Source of the DNA: Bacillota bacterium
Lineage (GTDB): Bacteria > Bacillota > Clostridia > Peptostreptococcales > Anaerovoracaceae
DNA length: 17,459 bases
NCBI GenBank assembly: GCA_016283945.1
Contig: JAEENW010000028.1
Coordinates: 1 to 17,459, forward strand
Direction: 5' to 3'
Shown here: piece after piece, positions 1 through 7,118 of the stretch
How positions within the stretch are numbered: position 1 is the stretch's first letter
Layout: every line of letters begins with the position of its first letter
Program-made: the position numbers and the translations under genes
The notes under the pieces: model-generated
What the model was told of the DNA's origin: nothing
The model's database searches: none
The model's input: the letters and a program-made list of their open reading frames with translations, nothing else

Positions 1-1096
1 CGCGGATCTCCTTCCAGACGACCTCGCCGACGTCCGAGAGCTCGATCTCCCCGAGGGAGAGGCCTCGGATTATCGTTACGGAGGCCTGAGAGCCCGAATT
101 ACCGCCCGTATCCATGATCATGGGGATAAATGCCGTAAGCACCACATGGGCCGCCAGAGCGTCCTCAAAGCTCGTTATGATCATGCCCGTGAAGGTCGCG
201 GAGATCATGAGCAGGAGCAGCCAGGGTATCCTCTGCTTCCAGGTCTCGATGACGCCGGCCTTGAGGTAGGGGTGCTCGGACGGGGTTATAGCCGCCATCT
301 TCTCGATGTCCTCGGTGGCCTCGTCGTTGATTACCTCGATCGCGTCGTCTACGGTGACTATGCCGACGAGCCTGTTCTCCTTGTCGACCACGGGAAGAGC
401 CGTGAAGTCGTACTTGGCGAACATCTGGGCGACCTCTTCCTTGTCGTCGAGGGTGTTCACGGAGATGACGTTCTCCTCCATGATGTCCTGAACGAGGTCC
501 TCGTAGGCGGAGAGGAGGAGCTCCCTGACGGTCACTATGCCGACGAGCTTCTTCTTTTCGGTGACGTAGCAGGTGTAGATGGTCTCCTTGTCGACGCCGG
601 TCCTTCTGATCTCGGCGAAGGCATCCTGCACCGTCATGTCGGGATGTAGCTCGACGTACTCGATGGTCATGATCGAGCCTGCGGAGTCCTCGGGATAGCG
701 CAGTATGAGGTTTATGTTGCGGCGCGTGTCGGCGTCGACGTTCTTGAGTATCCTCGTGACGACGTTCGCCGGCATCTCCTCGATGATGTCTACGGTATCG
801 TCGAGGTACATGTCGTCGATGACCTCGTGCAGCTCCTTATCGGAGAAGGCGCTGATGAGGGCCTGCTGCATCTCGGGATCCATCTCGACGAAGGCGTCGG
901 AGGAGAGATCCTTGGGGATGAGCCGGAAGACCTTGACGAGCTCCTCGTTGCTTACCAGCTCGTCGTCGTAGAGCGCCTGAAGCATCTCCGTGATATCGGC
1001 GGGGTTCAGCGTGTCGAGGTAGTTGCGGAGGTCCTGATATCGTTTTTCGTGAAGCGGCCCCAGAATATCCTGCAGCGCGAGATCGAATTCGGGCAT
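1..1096 (-). CDS. mgtE: Magnesium transporter MgtE, 3'-truncated by window edge
   Basis: This gene encodes an MgtE-family Mg2+ channel/transporter of the inner membrane. Read on the minus strand from the ATG at 1096, it begins MPEFDLALQDILGPLHEKRY. The first ~130 residues form the acidic helical MgtE N-domain (for example LDDTVDIIEEMP). Two CBS domains follow at about 135-265, with GIVTVRELL and GIVTVDDAIEVI repeats. Membrane segments begin near residue 285. The signature MDTGGNSGSQAS lies near residue 325 and is diagnostic of MgtE. In the family, the N- and CBS domains bind Mg2+ and close the pore when cytosolic Mg2+ is high. About 365 codons are visible; the family is usually about 450 residues, so the last membrane helices lie outside the window. 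A strong AGGAGG sits 7 nt before the ATG, in the 14-nt gap after the patatin-like gene's stop codon, so the two genes are probably co-transcribed. The family call is secure. Confidence 0.95.
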   Translation of the reverse strand, partial: MPEFDLALQDILGPLHEKRYQDLRNYLDTLNPADITEMLQALYDDELVSNEELVKVFRLIPKDLSSDAFVEMDPEMQQALISAFSDKELHEVIDDMYLDDTVDIIEEMPANVVTRILKNVDADTRRNINLILRYPEDSAGSIMTIEYVELHPDMTVQDAFAEIRRTGVDKETIYTCYVTEKKKLVGIVTVRELLLSAYEDLVQDIMEENVISVNTLDDKEEVAQMFAKYDFTALPVVDKENRLVGIVTVDDAIEVINDEATEDIEKMAAITPSEHPYLKAGVIETWKQRIPWLLLLMISATFTGMIITSFEDALAAHVVLTAFIPMIMDTGGNSGSQASVTIIRGLSLGEIELSDVGEVVWKEIR

Positions 1097-1110
1097 TGCT
1101 TCCTCCTTTC

Positions 1111-2190
1111 TCAGCTCATGGCTTCCCTGATGAAGTCGGTGTCTGTGTACAGCTTGAGCTGTTCCATTCCCTTGTCCTCGGCGAGGGATTCGCAGAGGGC
1201 GGTGAGTATGTCATAGTAGTTTCCCGTTGGGACGCCCAGCCTGATGGCCTCGGTCGGTATGACGAACTCGAGTATCTGCCGGAGCTTCGAGCGCCTGCGC
1301 GTCCTTGCGTAATAGTTGGCGAGGACTGTAAGGGCTTCGCTCTCCTTGAGCGTCTTGTCCAGGTAGTATTTCTTTCCCTTAAGCCCGTAGAGCACCCTGC
1401 AGGCGTCGAGGTAGCCTATGCGCATGTCGCGGCGTCCCTGCTCGGCGTCGAAGTTCAGCGTGCGGCCGAGGTCGTGCCTGGGCTCGATGAAGGTGATCTT
1501 CAGCCCCTCGGGCTTGTCGTAGGATCTGGAGTTCCCGAGCCCGGGAATCATCACGGCGATGATGTCCCTGTAGCCGTTCTCGACGAGCGGGGCTATGGGA
1601 AGCGCGTCGACGAAGCCTCCGTCGGTGTAGTACTTGCCGCCTATGGGCTCCTGCCTGAAGCTCGGGTGATAGGCGCTCGCCAGCAGCATGTCGCAGACGC
1701 TTTCGTCGGGCAGATCGTTCACCCTGACCGTGAGTCCCTGCATCTCGCTGAGGTCCAGGGTCGTTACGTAGAGCTCGACTCCGGAGGATTTGATCGCAGC
1801 GGGGTCGGCCAGCTCGCCTATGAGCTTCCTTAAGGGGCTTATATCCAGCCCGCCGCTCTTCGCGATCTGCTTCAGCCCGGGCGCGAATTCCCTGAGATCG
1901 TCCAGCCCGAAGCGCTTCGAGACCATGGCCCGCAGGCTCTCGCGGTACTCCGGTTCGACGTAGAGGACCTTGTCCATGCTCATGTCTTCCCAGACGCGTT
2001 TTGCCGTCTCGAGCTCTCCGGTGGTCATGAGAGCGCCTATAAGGGCGCCCACGGAGGTGCCGGATACCGCGTTGTAGCGTATGCCGGCCTCGTTCAGGGC
2101 CATCCAGACCCCGACCTCGAAGCCGCCCTTGGCTCCTCCGCCCTGCAAGGCTATCGCGTATGTCTTTTTTCTGTCGAGTTTGAGTTTCAT
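1111..2190 (-). CDS. Patatin-like phospholipase family protein (RssA type)
   Basis: This is a predicted serine lipid acyl hydrolase of the patatin family, 359 residues. The oxyanion-hole motif GGGAKG is at residues 17-22, the nucleophile elbow GTSVG at 44-48 (Ser46), and the DGG motif carrying the second catalytic residue at Asp190 (context YYTDGGFVDALP). The catalytic Ser-Asp dyad is therefore complete. There is no signal peptide, which suggests a cytosolic or peripheral membrane enzyme. I chose the ATG at 2190 because GAGGA lies 8 nt upstream and patatin domains normally start just before the glycine-rich loop; a GTG 45 nt further upstream (2235) has no ribosome binding site. About 150 residues after the catalytic core contain basic, tyrosine-rich helices of unknown role. 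It is followed 14 nt later by mgtE on the same strand, hinting at a link between membrane lipid turnover and Mg2+ transport, but the physiological substrate cannot be read from sequence. Confidence 0.92.
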   Translation of the reverse strand: MKLKLDRKKTYAIALQGGGAKGGFEVGVWMALNEAGIRYNAVSGTSVGALIGALMTTGELETAKRVWEDMSMDKVLYVEPEYRESLRAMVSKRFGLDDLREFAPGLKQIAKSGGLDISPLRKLIGELADPAAIKSSGVELYVTTLDLSEMQGLTVRVNDLPDESVCDMLLASAYHPSFRQEPIGGKYYTDGGFVDALPIAPLVENGYRDIIAVMIPGLGNSRSYDKPEGLKITFIEPRHDLGRTLNFDAEQGRRDMRIGYLDACRVLYGLKGKKYYLDKTLKESEALTVLANYYARTRRRSKLRQILEFVIPTEAIRLGVPTGNYYDILTALCESLAEDKGMEQLKLYTDTDFIREAMS

Positions 2191-2198
2191 GGGGGCGG

Positions 2199-2203
2199 TC
2201 CTC
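2199..2203 (-). promoter_or_regulatory. Ribosome binding site fixing the patatin-gene start
   Basis: GAGGA on the minus strand, 8 nt before the ATG at 2190. It supports that start over the GTG at 2235, which is preceded by cggctttttggc with no purine-rich site. Confidence 0.7.
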
Positions 2204-2294
2204 AGGCGTCCGCGGCGCAGGACGGGGCAGTTCACGCCAAAAAGCCGCTTCGCTCCGGAGAACTCCGAAAGCTCTGCAGCGCTTCTTTAATTGT

Positions 2295-2371
2295 TGGTGC
2301 GCCCGACAGGATTCGAACCTGCGGCCTCAGGAGTCGGAGTCCTGCGCTCTATCCAGCTGGGCTACGGGCGC
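2295..2371 (-). tRNA. tRNA-Arg (anticodon CCG)
   Basis: A complete 77-nt tRNA including an encoded CCA. The acceptor arm GCGCCCG pairs with CGGGCGC. The anticodon stem CAGGA/TCCTG closes the loop CTCCGAC, giving anticodon CCG (reads CGG, Arg). The T-loop contains GGTTCGAATCC. It lies on the minus strand upstream of the patatin-mgtE pair, and no clear terminator separates them, so read-through is possible. A TGaTATAAT element lies just upstream. Confidence 0.97.
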
Positions 2372-2387
2372 GCGGATAAGCGCGTCT

Positions 2388-2396
2388 ATTATATCA
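2388..2396 (-). promoter_or_regulatory. Extended -10 promoter of tRNA-Arg
   Basis: On the minus strand the sequence reads TGATATAAT, a perfect -10 with the TGn extension, 17 nt upstream of the tRNA 5' end. No good -35 is seen at 16-18 nt (AT-rich aaagta instead), which is tolerable for an extended -10 promoter. Confidence 0.65.
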
Positions 2397-2408
2397 CAAA
2401 AGGCGGCT

Positions 2409-2436
2409 TTTACTTTATTTTAATTGGATATATAAT
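2409..2436 (+). promoter_or_regulatory. Candidate sigma-A promoter of folC
   Basis: TTTACT (2409-2414), a 16-nt spacer, then a perfect TATAAT (2431-2436). It points toward folC and is divergent from the tRNA-Arg promoter. The predicted transcript start near 2443 leaves a leader of about 60 nt that is GC-rich (ggccggccgcggc) and shows no recognised riboswitch. Confidence 0.6.
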
Positions 2437-2502
2437 TCAGTTTGAGGGCCGGCCGCGGCAGCTTGAGCGCGGCGGCCTCCGATCTGAAAGGGGGTCGGTA
2501 TT

Positions 2503-3864
2503 ATGGATATAAACGAAGCGCTGGAATTCCTCAGCACTCCCAAGGGATGGGGCGGACAGCTCGGCCTCGGCAGGATGAGGGAGCTTTTGAGCCTCCTCGG
2601 AGATCCTCATGAGAGGCTTCGCTGCGTGCACGTCGCCGGCACCAACGGCAAGGGCTCGACCTCTTCCATGATAGCCTCCGTGCTGAAGGCGGCGGGCTTT
2701 AAGACGGGGCTCTTCACCTCGCCCCACCTCATAAAGTGGAACGAGAGGTTCAAGATAGACGGGACCGACATCTCCGACGGGGAGCTCTGCGCGGTATGCG
2801 AGAAGGTAAAGGCAGCGGCGGACAGTATGGACGATATGCCGACGGTGTTCGAGAGGCTCACCGCGGTCGGCTTCAGCTGGTTCGCGGACAGCGGCTGCGA
2901 CGCCGCGGTCATCGAGGTCGGGCTCGGAGGGCGCTTCGACAGCACCAACGTGCTCGAGGATCCCGCGGTCTGCGTCATAGCTCACATCGCGCTCGACCAC
3001 ACCTCCATACTCGGCAACACCGTGGAGCTGATAGCCGCGGAGAAGGCGGGGATCATCAAGCCGGGCCGCCCGGTCGTCATAATGCAGCAGGATCCCTCGC
3101 CCGTGAAGGTCATGACCGATATAGCCGCTGAGAGGGGAAGCCGCTGCGTGCTGACCTTCCCCGAGGCCATGAGGCCGGTCTCCAAGGGACCGGACGGGCA
3201 GGTCTTCGATTACCGGGGCAGAAAGGGCGTGAGGCTCGGCCTCGCCGCCGATTACCAGCTCAACAACTGCATGCTCGCCCTCGACGCGATAGACGAGCTC
3301 AAGCGGCAGGGCTGGAGCATACCCGAGGACGCCGTGAGGAAGGGGCTCGAGGAAGCCAGCTGGGACGCGAGGTTCCAGATCCTCAGCCGCGATCCGCTGA
3401 TCATACTGGACGGCGCGCACAACCCGGACGGCGTTGAGGCGCTCTCAAGGGCTCTTGGAAGCTACTTCCCCGGGGAGAAGTTCATCTTCATGATGGGCGT
3501 GATGGCGGACAAGGACTACCGCCACATGATAGACATGATGGCTCCGCTCGCGGAGAAGTTCATCTGCGTCAAGCCCGACAGCAGCAGGGCGCTCGGCGAG
3601 GAGGCCCTGGCAGAGCTCATAAGGGCACACGGGGTCGAGGCGAGCAGCGCGGCTGACCCCTTCGAGGGTCTGGACATGGCGCTCGCCGAGCTCGGCTTCA
3701 GCTACGGCGCGGACGGAAAGCTCATCGCGTCGGAGAGCGCGTCGGAAGGCGCCGGGCAGGAAACAGGCGCGGCGCCGATGGAGATCGGCAGGAAGAAGCT
3801 CTGCATATTCGGCTCGCTGTACCAGGCCGGAGACGTGCTGGCTAAGTGGAAGGAGATACGCTGA
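2503..3864 (+). CDS. folC: Bifunctional folylpolyglutamate synthase / dihydrofolate synthase
   Basis: A cytosolic Mur-ligase-fold enzyme that ATP-dependently adds glutamate to dihydropteroate and/or reduced folates, making and retaining folate cofactors. The 453 residues match the family's usual length. The ATP-binding P-loop AGTNGKGS is at residues 45-52, followed by the folate-synthase signature SPHLIKWNERFKIDG (about 73-87). The glutamate-ligase C-terminal domain carries DGAHNPDG at 303-310. Near the C terminus, around residues 404-425, there is a Ser/Glu/Gly/Ala-rich linker before the final strand (CIFGSLYQAGDV). Such an insertion is unusual but in frame, and the terminal motif is intact. 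The start is supported by AAAGGGGG 8 nt upstream. The gene appears monocistronic: it has its own promoter and two downstream hairpins, and the next genes run in the opposite direction. Whether both activities are present cannot be told from sequence. Confidence 0.96.
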   Translation: MDINEALEFLSTPKGWGGQLGLGRMRELLSLLGDPHERLRCVHVAGTNGKGSTSSMIASVLKAAGFKTGLFTSPHLIKWNERFKIDGTDISDGELCAVCEKVKAAADSMDDMPTVFERLTAVGFSWFADSGCDAAVIEVGLGGRFDSTNVLEDPAVCVIAHIALDHTSILGNTVELIAAEKAGIIKPGRPVVIMQQDPSPVKVMTDIAAERGSRCVLTFPEAMRPVSKGPDGQVFDYRGRKGVRLGLAADYQLNNCMLALDAIDELKRQGWSIPEDAVRKGLEEASWDARFQILSRDPLIILDGAHNPDGVEALSRALGSYFPGEKFIFMMGVMADKDYRHMIDMMAPLAEKFICVKPDSSRALGEEALAELIRAHGVEASSAADPFEGLDMALAELGFSYGADGKLIASESASEGAGQETGAAPMEIGRKKLCIFGSLYQAGDVLAKWKEIR

Positions 3865-3891
3865 AGCGGTCCGGACAGTTCAACAGAAACG

Positions 3892-3920
3892 GCCCCGCGC
3901 TGAGCGCGGGGCTTTGCTTT
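3892..3920 (+). terminator. Rho-independent terminator after folC
   Basis: The hairpin GCCCCGCGC-TGA-GCGCGGGGC (3892-3912) is followed by tttgcttt. It lies 28 nt after the folC stop codon. Confidence 0.8.
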
Positions 3921-3945
3921 GCGCATAAACGGTCCTTCATATGAG

Positions 3946-3983
3946 AAGAGCTCCCGCTTCGAAGGCGGGAGCTCTTTTGATCC
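3946..3983. terminator. Second hairpin terminator between convergent folC and dcuC gene
   Basis: AAGAGCTCCCGC (3946-3957), a 7-nt loop, then GCGGGAGCTCTT (3965-3976), followed on the plus strand by TTGATCCTTTATTT. The 12-bp stem is very stable. On the minus strand it is followed by CTCATATG, so termination of the converging dcuC transcript is possible but has a poorer U-tract. It probably acts as a shared barrier between the convergent units. Confidence 0.75.
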
Positions 3984-4029
3984 TTTATTTCGTGTGCGCG
4001 GCCTTCGCGGCCGGCGCGGGCTTCGCTCT

Positions 4030-5310
4030 CTATACGAGCACGAAGAGGTAGAACACGGAGATGCAGAGGATCGGGACGATGGTCAGCTTGACCATGTGGA
4101 GAGGCTCAACTCCGGAGATACCGGCGAGTACCACCGTTACAGCGGCGACGGGGCTGATAGCCCTGCCCCAGGAACCGGAGGTGCAGCAGAGCACGGAGAG
4201 CCTGTTGTGGTCGATGCCGATCTCGTGAGAGTGCGGAAGCACGGACTCGATGAAGGCGAAGCAGGCGGCGTTGCCGGAGCCGGAGAGAGCGGCGATCAGC
4301 ATCGGGATGTAAGCGGCGCCGAATCTCGCGATGGAGGGGTTGGCCTTCATGGCTTCGACGATGGCGTTGGTGATGCCGATGACGTTCATGCCCTTAACGA
4401 ATACTGCTGCAGCGGCCATCAGGGTGATGATGCTGAAGAAGGCGTCGCCCTGGCCTCTGAAGAACGCGGTGGAGACCTCCTTGAACTTGGATCTGAACAC
4501 GATCAGGGAAAGAACGAATCCGCAGAACATGCAGGTCGGTACGTCAAAGACCTTCGCGTCGAGCAGCGGGGTGTAGTTGGCGGTGAGGATGAGGATCAGC
4601 GGGATGAGGGGCATGATCGCGTAGAGCGGGTTGACCTTGAAGGTGGAGGCCGCTTCCATAGCCTTGCGGGCGGCTTCCTCGTTGGCCTTGGCGTCGCCCT
4701 TGTCGAGCAGCTTGCCCATGATCATGACGCCGATGCCGGCGATGAACATTCCGATGATTCCGGGAACGAATCCCACGGAGACCATTCCGGCTCCGGAGGC
4801 CTCTCCGAGCGGATCAGCCTGAGCGGAAGCTACGTAGAAGGTGCCGCCCGGGTTGAGGGACGGTCCGCATCCGCCGGCTCCGATGAGGATGGTCGCGGCT
4901 GCGGTGGCAGCGGGAACGCCCAGAGCGGTCATGATGGGGATCATGATGGAACCCTCGACTGCGGCGCAGGTGGCGGCGGAGGAGAGGGCCTGCATGAAGA
5001 ACCAGGTCACGACTACGGTCGCGGGGACGATGATCTTCTTTACCTTAGAGAGGGGTCCGAGCGCAGCGTAAATGATGTGGTCGGTGCAGCCCATGGTCTT
5101 CATGACGGTGGAGTAACCAAGGGAGATGCAGGTGTAGTAAACGATAGTCCCGTTTACGAGGGACGCGCAGTACGCGGGTACTGCCTGAGAGAGACCGCCG
5201 CCCAGAAGGCACATGAGAGCGCCGCCGAAAATGAGGCAGAGCTTAGTGTCGAACTTCAGGATGATGCCCACGAAGACGAGCACGACGATCGCGGCTCCAA
5301 GCCAGATCAT
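4030..5310 (-). CDS. dcuC: DcuC-family C4-dicarboxylate transporter, downstream paralogue
   Basis: A polytopic inner-membrane carrier of 426 residues assigned to the DcuC family, whose characterised members exchange or export C4-dicarboxylates such as succinate and fumarate during anaerobic growth. The C-terminal half is the clearest match: YAIMPLIPLILIL (about residue 212), FRGQGDAFFSIITLMAAA, then GSGNAACFAFIE and GSWGRAISPVAAVTVVLAGI, which match the DcuC GSGNAPFYAF and LGRTLSPVSGVV blocks in order. About 10-12 hydrophobic segments are visible, with one charged cytosolic loop (about 190-208, KGDAKANEEAARKAMEA). It is somewhat shorter than E. coli DcuC (461). The start is fixed by AAAGGAG upstream of the ATG. 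It is a close paralogue of the gene at 5661-6938. The substrate is inferred from the family only; another carboxylate or amino-acid-derived acid is possible. Confidence 0.85.
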   Translation of the reverse strand: MIWLGAAIVVLVFVGIILKFDTKLCLIFGGALMCLLGGGLSQAVPAYCASLVNGTIVYYTCISLGYSTVMKTMGCTDHIIYAALGPLSKVKKIIVPATVVVTWFFMQALSSAATCAAVEGSIMIPIMTALGVPAATAAATILIGAGGCGPSLNPGGTFYVASAQADPLGEASGAGMVSVGFVPGIIGMFIAGIGVMIMGKLLDKGDAKANEEAARKAMEAASTFKVNPLYAIMPLIPLILILTANYTPLLDAKVFDVPTCMFCGFVLSLIVFRSKFKEVSTAFFRGQGDAFFSIITLMAAAAVFVKGMNVIGITNAIVEAMKANPSIARFGAAYIPMLIAALSGSGNAACFAFIESVLPHSHEIGIDHNRLSVLCCTSGSWGRAISPVAAVTVVLAGISGVEPLHMVKLTIVPILCISVFYLFVLV

Positions 5311-5362
5311 GTTTGTTCTCCTTTCTGTAAAACAAGAACATTGAAAAATAGAATGATTGCGG

Positions 5363-5384
5363 GAGCGCGGCTTCTGCCGCGCTC
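5363..5384 (-). promoter_or_regulatory. Stable leader hairpin upstream of the downstream dcuC gene
   Basis: On the minus strand, GAGCGCGGC-AGAA-GCCGCGCTC forms a perfect 9-bp stem with a 4-nt loop, 53-74 nt before the ATG. No U-run follows directly (a weaker TATTTTTC comes about 17 nt later), so it is not a standard terminator. A role in mRNA stability, processing or leader control is an inference. Confidence 0.5.
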
Positions 5385-5546
5385 TTTACGCGTTCATTCT
5401 ATATCCAGATTAGCTTTGAGTATAAATACCGTTTTTTTAGCCCCTGCATAGGAGAGCGCTATGAGGGGAAGGATAACCGCGGCGCTCTGATCCGGAACCG
5501 GGCGGATCCAAGTCTGAGCGGAGCCGGTGCCCGGCAGTTCCGGGCA

Positions 5547-5576
5547 CAAGAAGAGAGGCGGCCCGAAGGCCGCCTC
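5547..5576 (-). terminator. Terminator after the upstream dcuC gene
   Basis: On the minus strand GAGGCGGCC-TTCG-GGCCGCCTC, a 9-bp stem with a UUCG loop, is followed by TCTTCTTG. It lies 85 nt after the stop codon at 5661 and suggests the two dcuC genes are at least partly separate transcription units. Confidence 0.7.
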
Positions 5577-5660
5577 CCGATGCTTTCCCGTGTATCAGTT
5601 GTCTATAGTCGGTTCTTTAAAGGTGGTGTGATCGTTTTCGATCTCAGTCCGCAGTCCCGA

Positions 5661-6938
5661 TTAGAGGAGTACGATGATGTACATAGCGGCGATGACGATC
5701 AGAGGAACAGCGGTCAGCTTGATGACGTCCATCGGCTCGGCGCCGGAGATACCGCAGAGTACTACGGTAACGGCGGCTACCGGGCTCCAGGTCCTGCCCC
5801 AGGAACCGGAACCTACGCAGACTACGGAGAGCTTGTTGTGGTCGATGCCGATCTCGTGGGAGTGCGGAAGCACGGACTCGATGAAGGCGAAGCAGGCGGC
5901 GTTTCCGGAACCGGAGAGCATCGCGATTACCATCGGGATGTAGGCGGCGCCGAACTTGGCGATGGAGGGGTTAGCCTTCATGGCTTCAACGATAGCGTTG
6001 GTGATGCCGATGGCTCCCATGCCCTTTACGAACACGGCAGCGGCGGCCATCAGGGTGATGATGCTGAAGAACGCATCGCCCTGGCCTCTGAAGAAGGCGG
6101 TGGATACGGTCTTGTAATCCTTCATGAATACGATGAGGGCAAGAACGAATCCGCAGAACATGCAGGTCGGAATGTCGAAGACCTTAGCATCCAGGATCGG
6201 GGTGTAGTTCGCGAGCAGGATGAGCATCAGGGGGATGATCGGCATGATCGCGAAGAGCGGGTTGACCTTGAAGCTGCCGGCGGCCTCCATGGCCTTGCGG
6301 GCAGCGTCCTCAGAACCACCGGCAGCGCCTCTGTCGAGGAGCTTTCCGAAGATCATGACGCCGATTCCGCCGACGAGCAGGGCGATGCAGCCCGGAACGA
6401 AGGCGGCGGATACCATGCCGACTCCGGAGGCCTCACCCATCGGGTCAGCCTGAGCGGCCGCTACGTAGAAGGTGCCGCCCGGGTTGAGGGACGGTCCGAT
6501 GCCGGTTCCCATGAGGATCGCGGCGGTAGCGGTGGCGGCAGGGATTCCAAGAGCGGTCATGATGGGGATCATGATGGTGCCTTCAACCGCGGCGCAGGTG
6601 GCAGCGGAGGAAAGGGCCTGCATGAAGAACCAGGTGATGATGGTGGTGAGGGGAACGAGTCCCTTCTTTACCTTAGAGAGGGGTCCGAGCGCGGCATAAA
6701 TGACGTGGTCGGTGCATCCCATGGTCTTCATGACGGTGGAGTAACCAAGGGAGATGCAGGTGTAGTAAACGATGGTGCCGTTTACGAGGGAAGCGCAGTA
6801 TGCGGGTACCGCAGCGGAGAGCTGTCCGCTGAAGAGGCACATGAGAGCGCCGCCGAGGATCAGACAAAGCTTAGTATCGAACTTCAGAATGATCCCTACG
6901 AAAGTGAGCACAACTATAGCGGCTCCTAACCAAAGCAT
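5661..6938 (-). CDS. dcuC: DcuC-family C4-dicarboxylate transporter, upstream paralogue
   Basis: A 425-residue polytopic membrane protein of the same DcuC family and architecture as its neighbour at 4030-5310. By hand count 84 of the first 92 residues are identical, and the DcuC blocks FRGQGDAFFSIITLMAAA, GSGNAACFAFIES and GSWGR are shared. Differences concentrate in the central charged loop (RGAAGGSEDAARKAME here) and at SWGRTWSPVAAV versus SWGRAISPVAAV, near a conserved part of the family, so substrate range or direction could differ. The ATG at 6938 is preceded by AAAAGGAG. It is the first of the tandem pair in transcription order and has its own long AT-rich leader (6939-7100). Like its neighbour it probably handles succinate, fumarate, malate or aspartate in anaerobic metabolism; this is known for the family and only inferred here. 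Confidence 0.85.
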   Translation of the reverse strand: MLWLGAAIVVLTFVGIILKFDTKLCLILGGALMCLFSGQLSAAVPAYCASLVNGTIVYYTCISLGYSTVMKTMGCTDHVIYAALGPLSKVKKGLVPLTTIITWFFMQALSSAATCAAVEGTIMIPIMTALGIPAATATAAILMGTGIGPSLNPGGTFYVAAAQADPMGEASGVGMVSAAFVPGCIALLVGGIGVMIFGKLLDRGAAGGSEDAARKAMEAAGSFKVNPLFAIMPIIPLMLILLANYTPILDAKVFDIPTCMFCGFVLALIVFMKDYKTVSTAFFRGQGDAFFSIITLMAAAAVFVKGMGAIGITNAIVEAMKANPSIAKFGAAYIPMVIAMLSGSGNAACFAFIESVLPHSHEIGIDHNKLSVVCVGSGSWGRTWSPVAAVTVVLCGISGAEPMDVIKLTAVPLIVIAAMYIIVLL

Positions 6939-6984
6939 AAGTTTTCTCCTTTTCTCGTAGAAAAAAATAACGAATAGTTTAAGA

Positions 6985-7017
6985 TGATTGCGTTTGTTTG
7001 AACAGGAAAAGCAATCA
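6985..7017. promoter_or_regulatory. Inverted repeat TGATTGC-N19-GCAATCA in the dcuC leader
   Basis: Perfect 7-bp arms at 6985-6991 and 7011-7017, located 47-79 nt upstream of the dcuC ATG. The near arm belongs to a 9-mer, CGCAATCAT on the minus strand, that recurs at almost the same distance from the start of the other dcuC gene (5353-5361). It could be an operator or an RNA stem. This is inference from repeat and position only. Confidence 0.4.
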
Positions 7018-7033
7018 GACTTAAGACAGAATA

Positions 7034-7039
7034 ATTATA
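7034..7039 (-). promoter_or_regulatory. Candidate -10 element for the upstream dcuC gene
   Basis: A perfect TATAAT on the minus strand about 96 nt before the ATG, in an AT-rich stretch. No good -35 hexamer stands 16-18 nt upstream (GTGCCT at 17), so the promoter may depend on an activator or lie elsewhere. Confidence 0.35.
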
Positions 7040-7118
7040 TGATAATTGGATAGAATAGGCACATACCATTATTAAATAGCGCAATACCCCGTATAGCGGG
7101 GCTCTATCGAGGCGATGA

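Larger units (their letters stand above)
5311..5660. other. 350-nt spacer between the two dcuC genes
   Basis: There is no credible coding sequence here. In minus-strand order the spacer holds the terminator hairpin of the upstream dcuC gene (5555-5576), a second perfect hairpin GTGCCCGG/CCGGGCAC (5527-5547, 5-nt loop) with no T-tract, a weak inverted repeat AGAGCGC/GCGCTCT (5453-5459 and 5484-5490), an A7-containing AT-rich stretch (about 5410-5440) with a TATACT hexamer but no convincing -35, the leader hairpin (5363-5384), and the ribosome binding site of the downstream dcuC gene. Confidence 0.7.

Noticed and set aside
1096..1833. Plus-strand frames opposite the patatin gene and mgtE (146-649, 827-1216, 1096-1833)
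   Set aside because: No recognisable domains; the minus strand carries MgtE and patatin motifs throughout.
2235..2294. Terminator between tRNA-Arg and the patatin gene (CTTTCGGAG...CTCCGGAG...CTTTTT on the minus strand)
   Set aside because: The arms do not form a clean uninterrupted stem next to the T-run, so read-through from tRNA-Arg cannot be ruled in or out.
2437..3420. A 327-codon minus-strand frame opposite folC
   Set aside because: Antisense shadow of folC with no motif or ribosome binding site.
3919..5451. A 510-codon open frame on the plus strand opposite the downstream dcuC gene
   Set aside because: It is an antisense shadow: its translation is rich in G, D, E, H and V with no domain, it lacks a ribosome binding site, and the minus-strand frame is a clear DcuC protein. 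The same applies to the plus-strand frame at 5580-6929.
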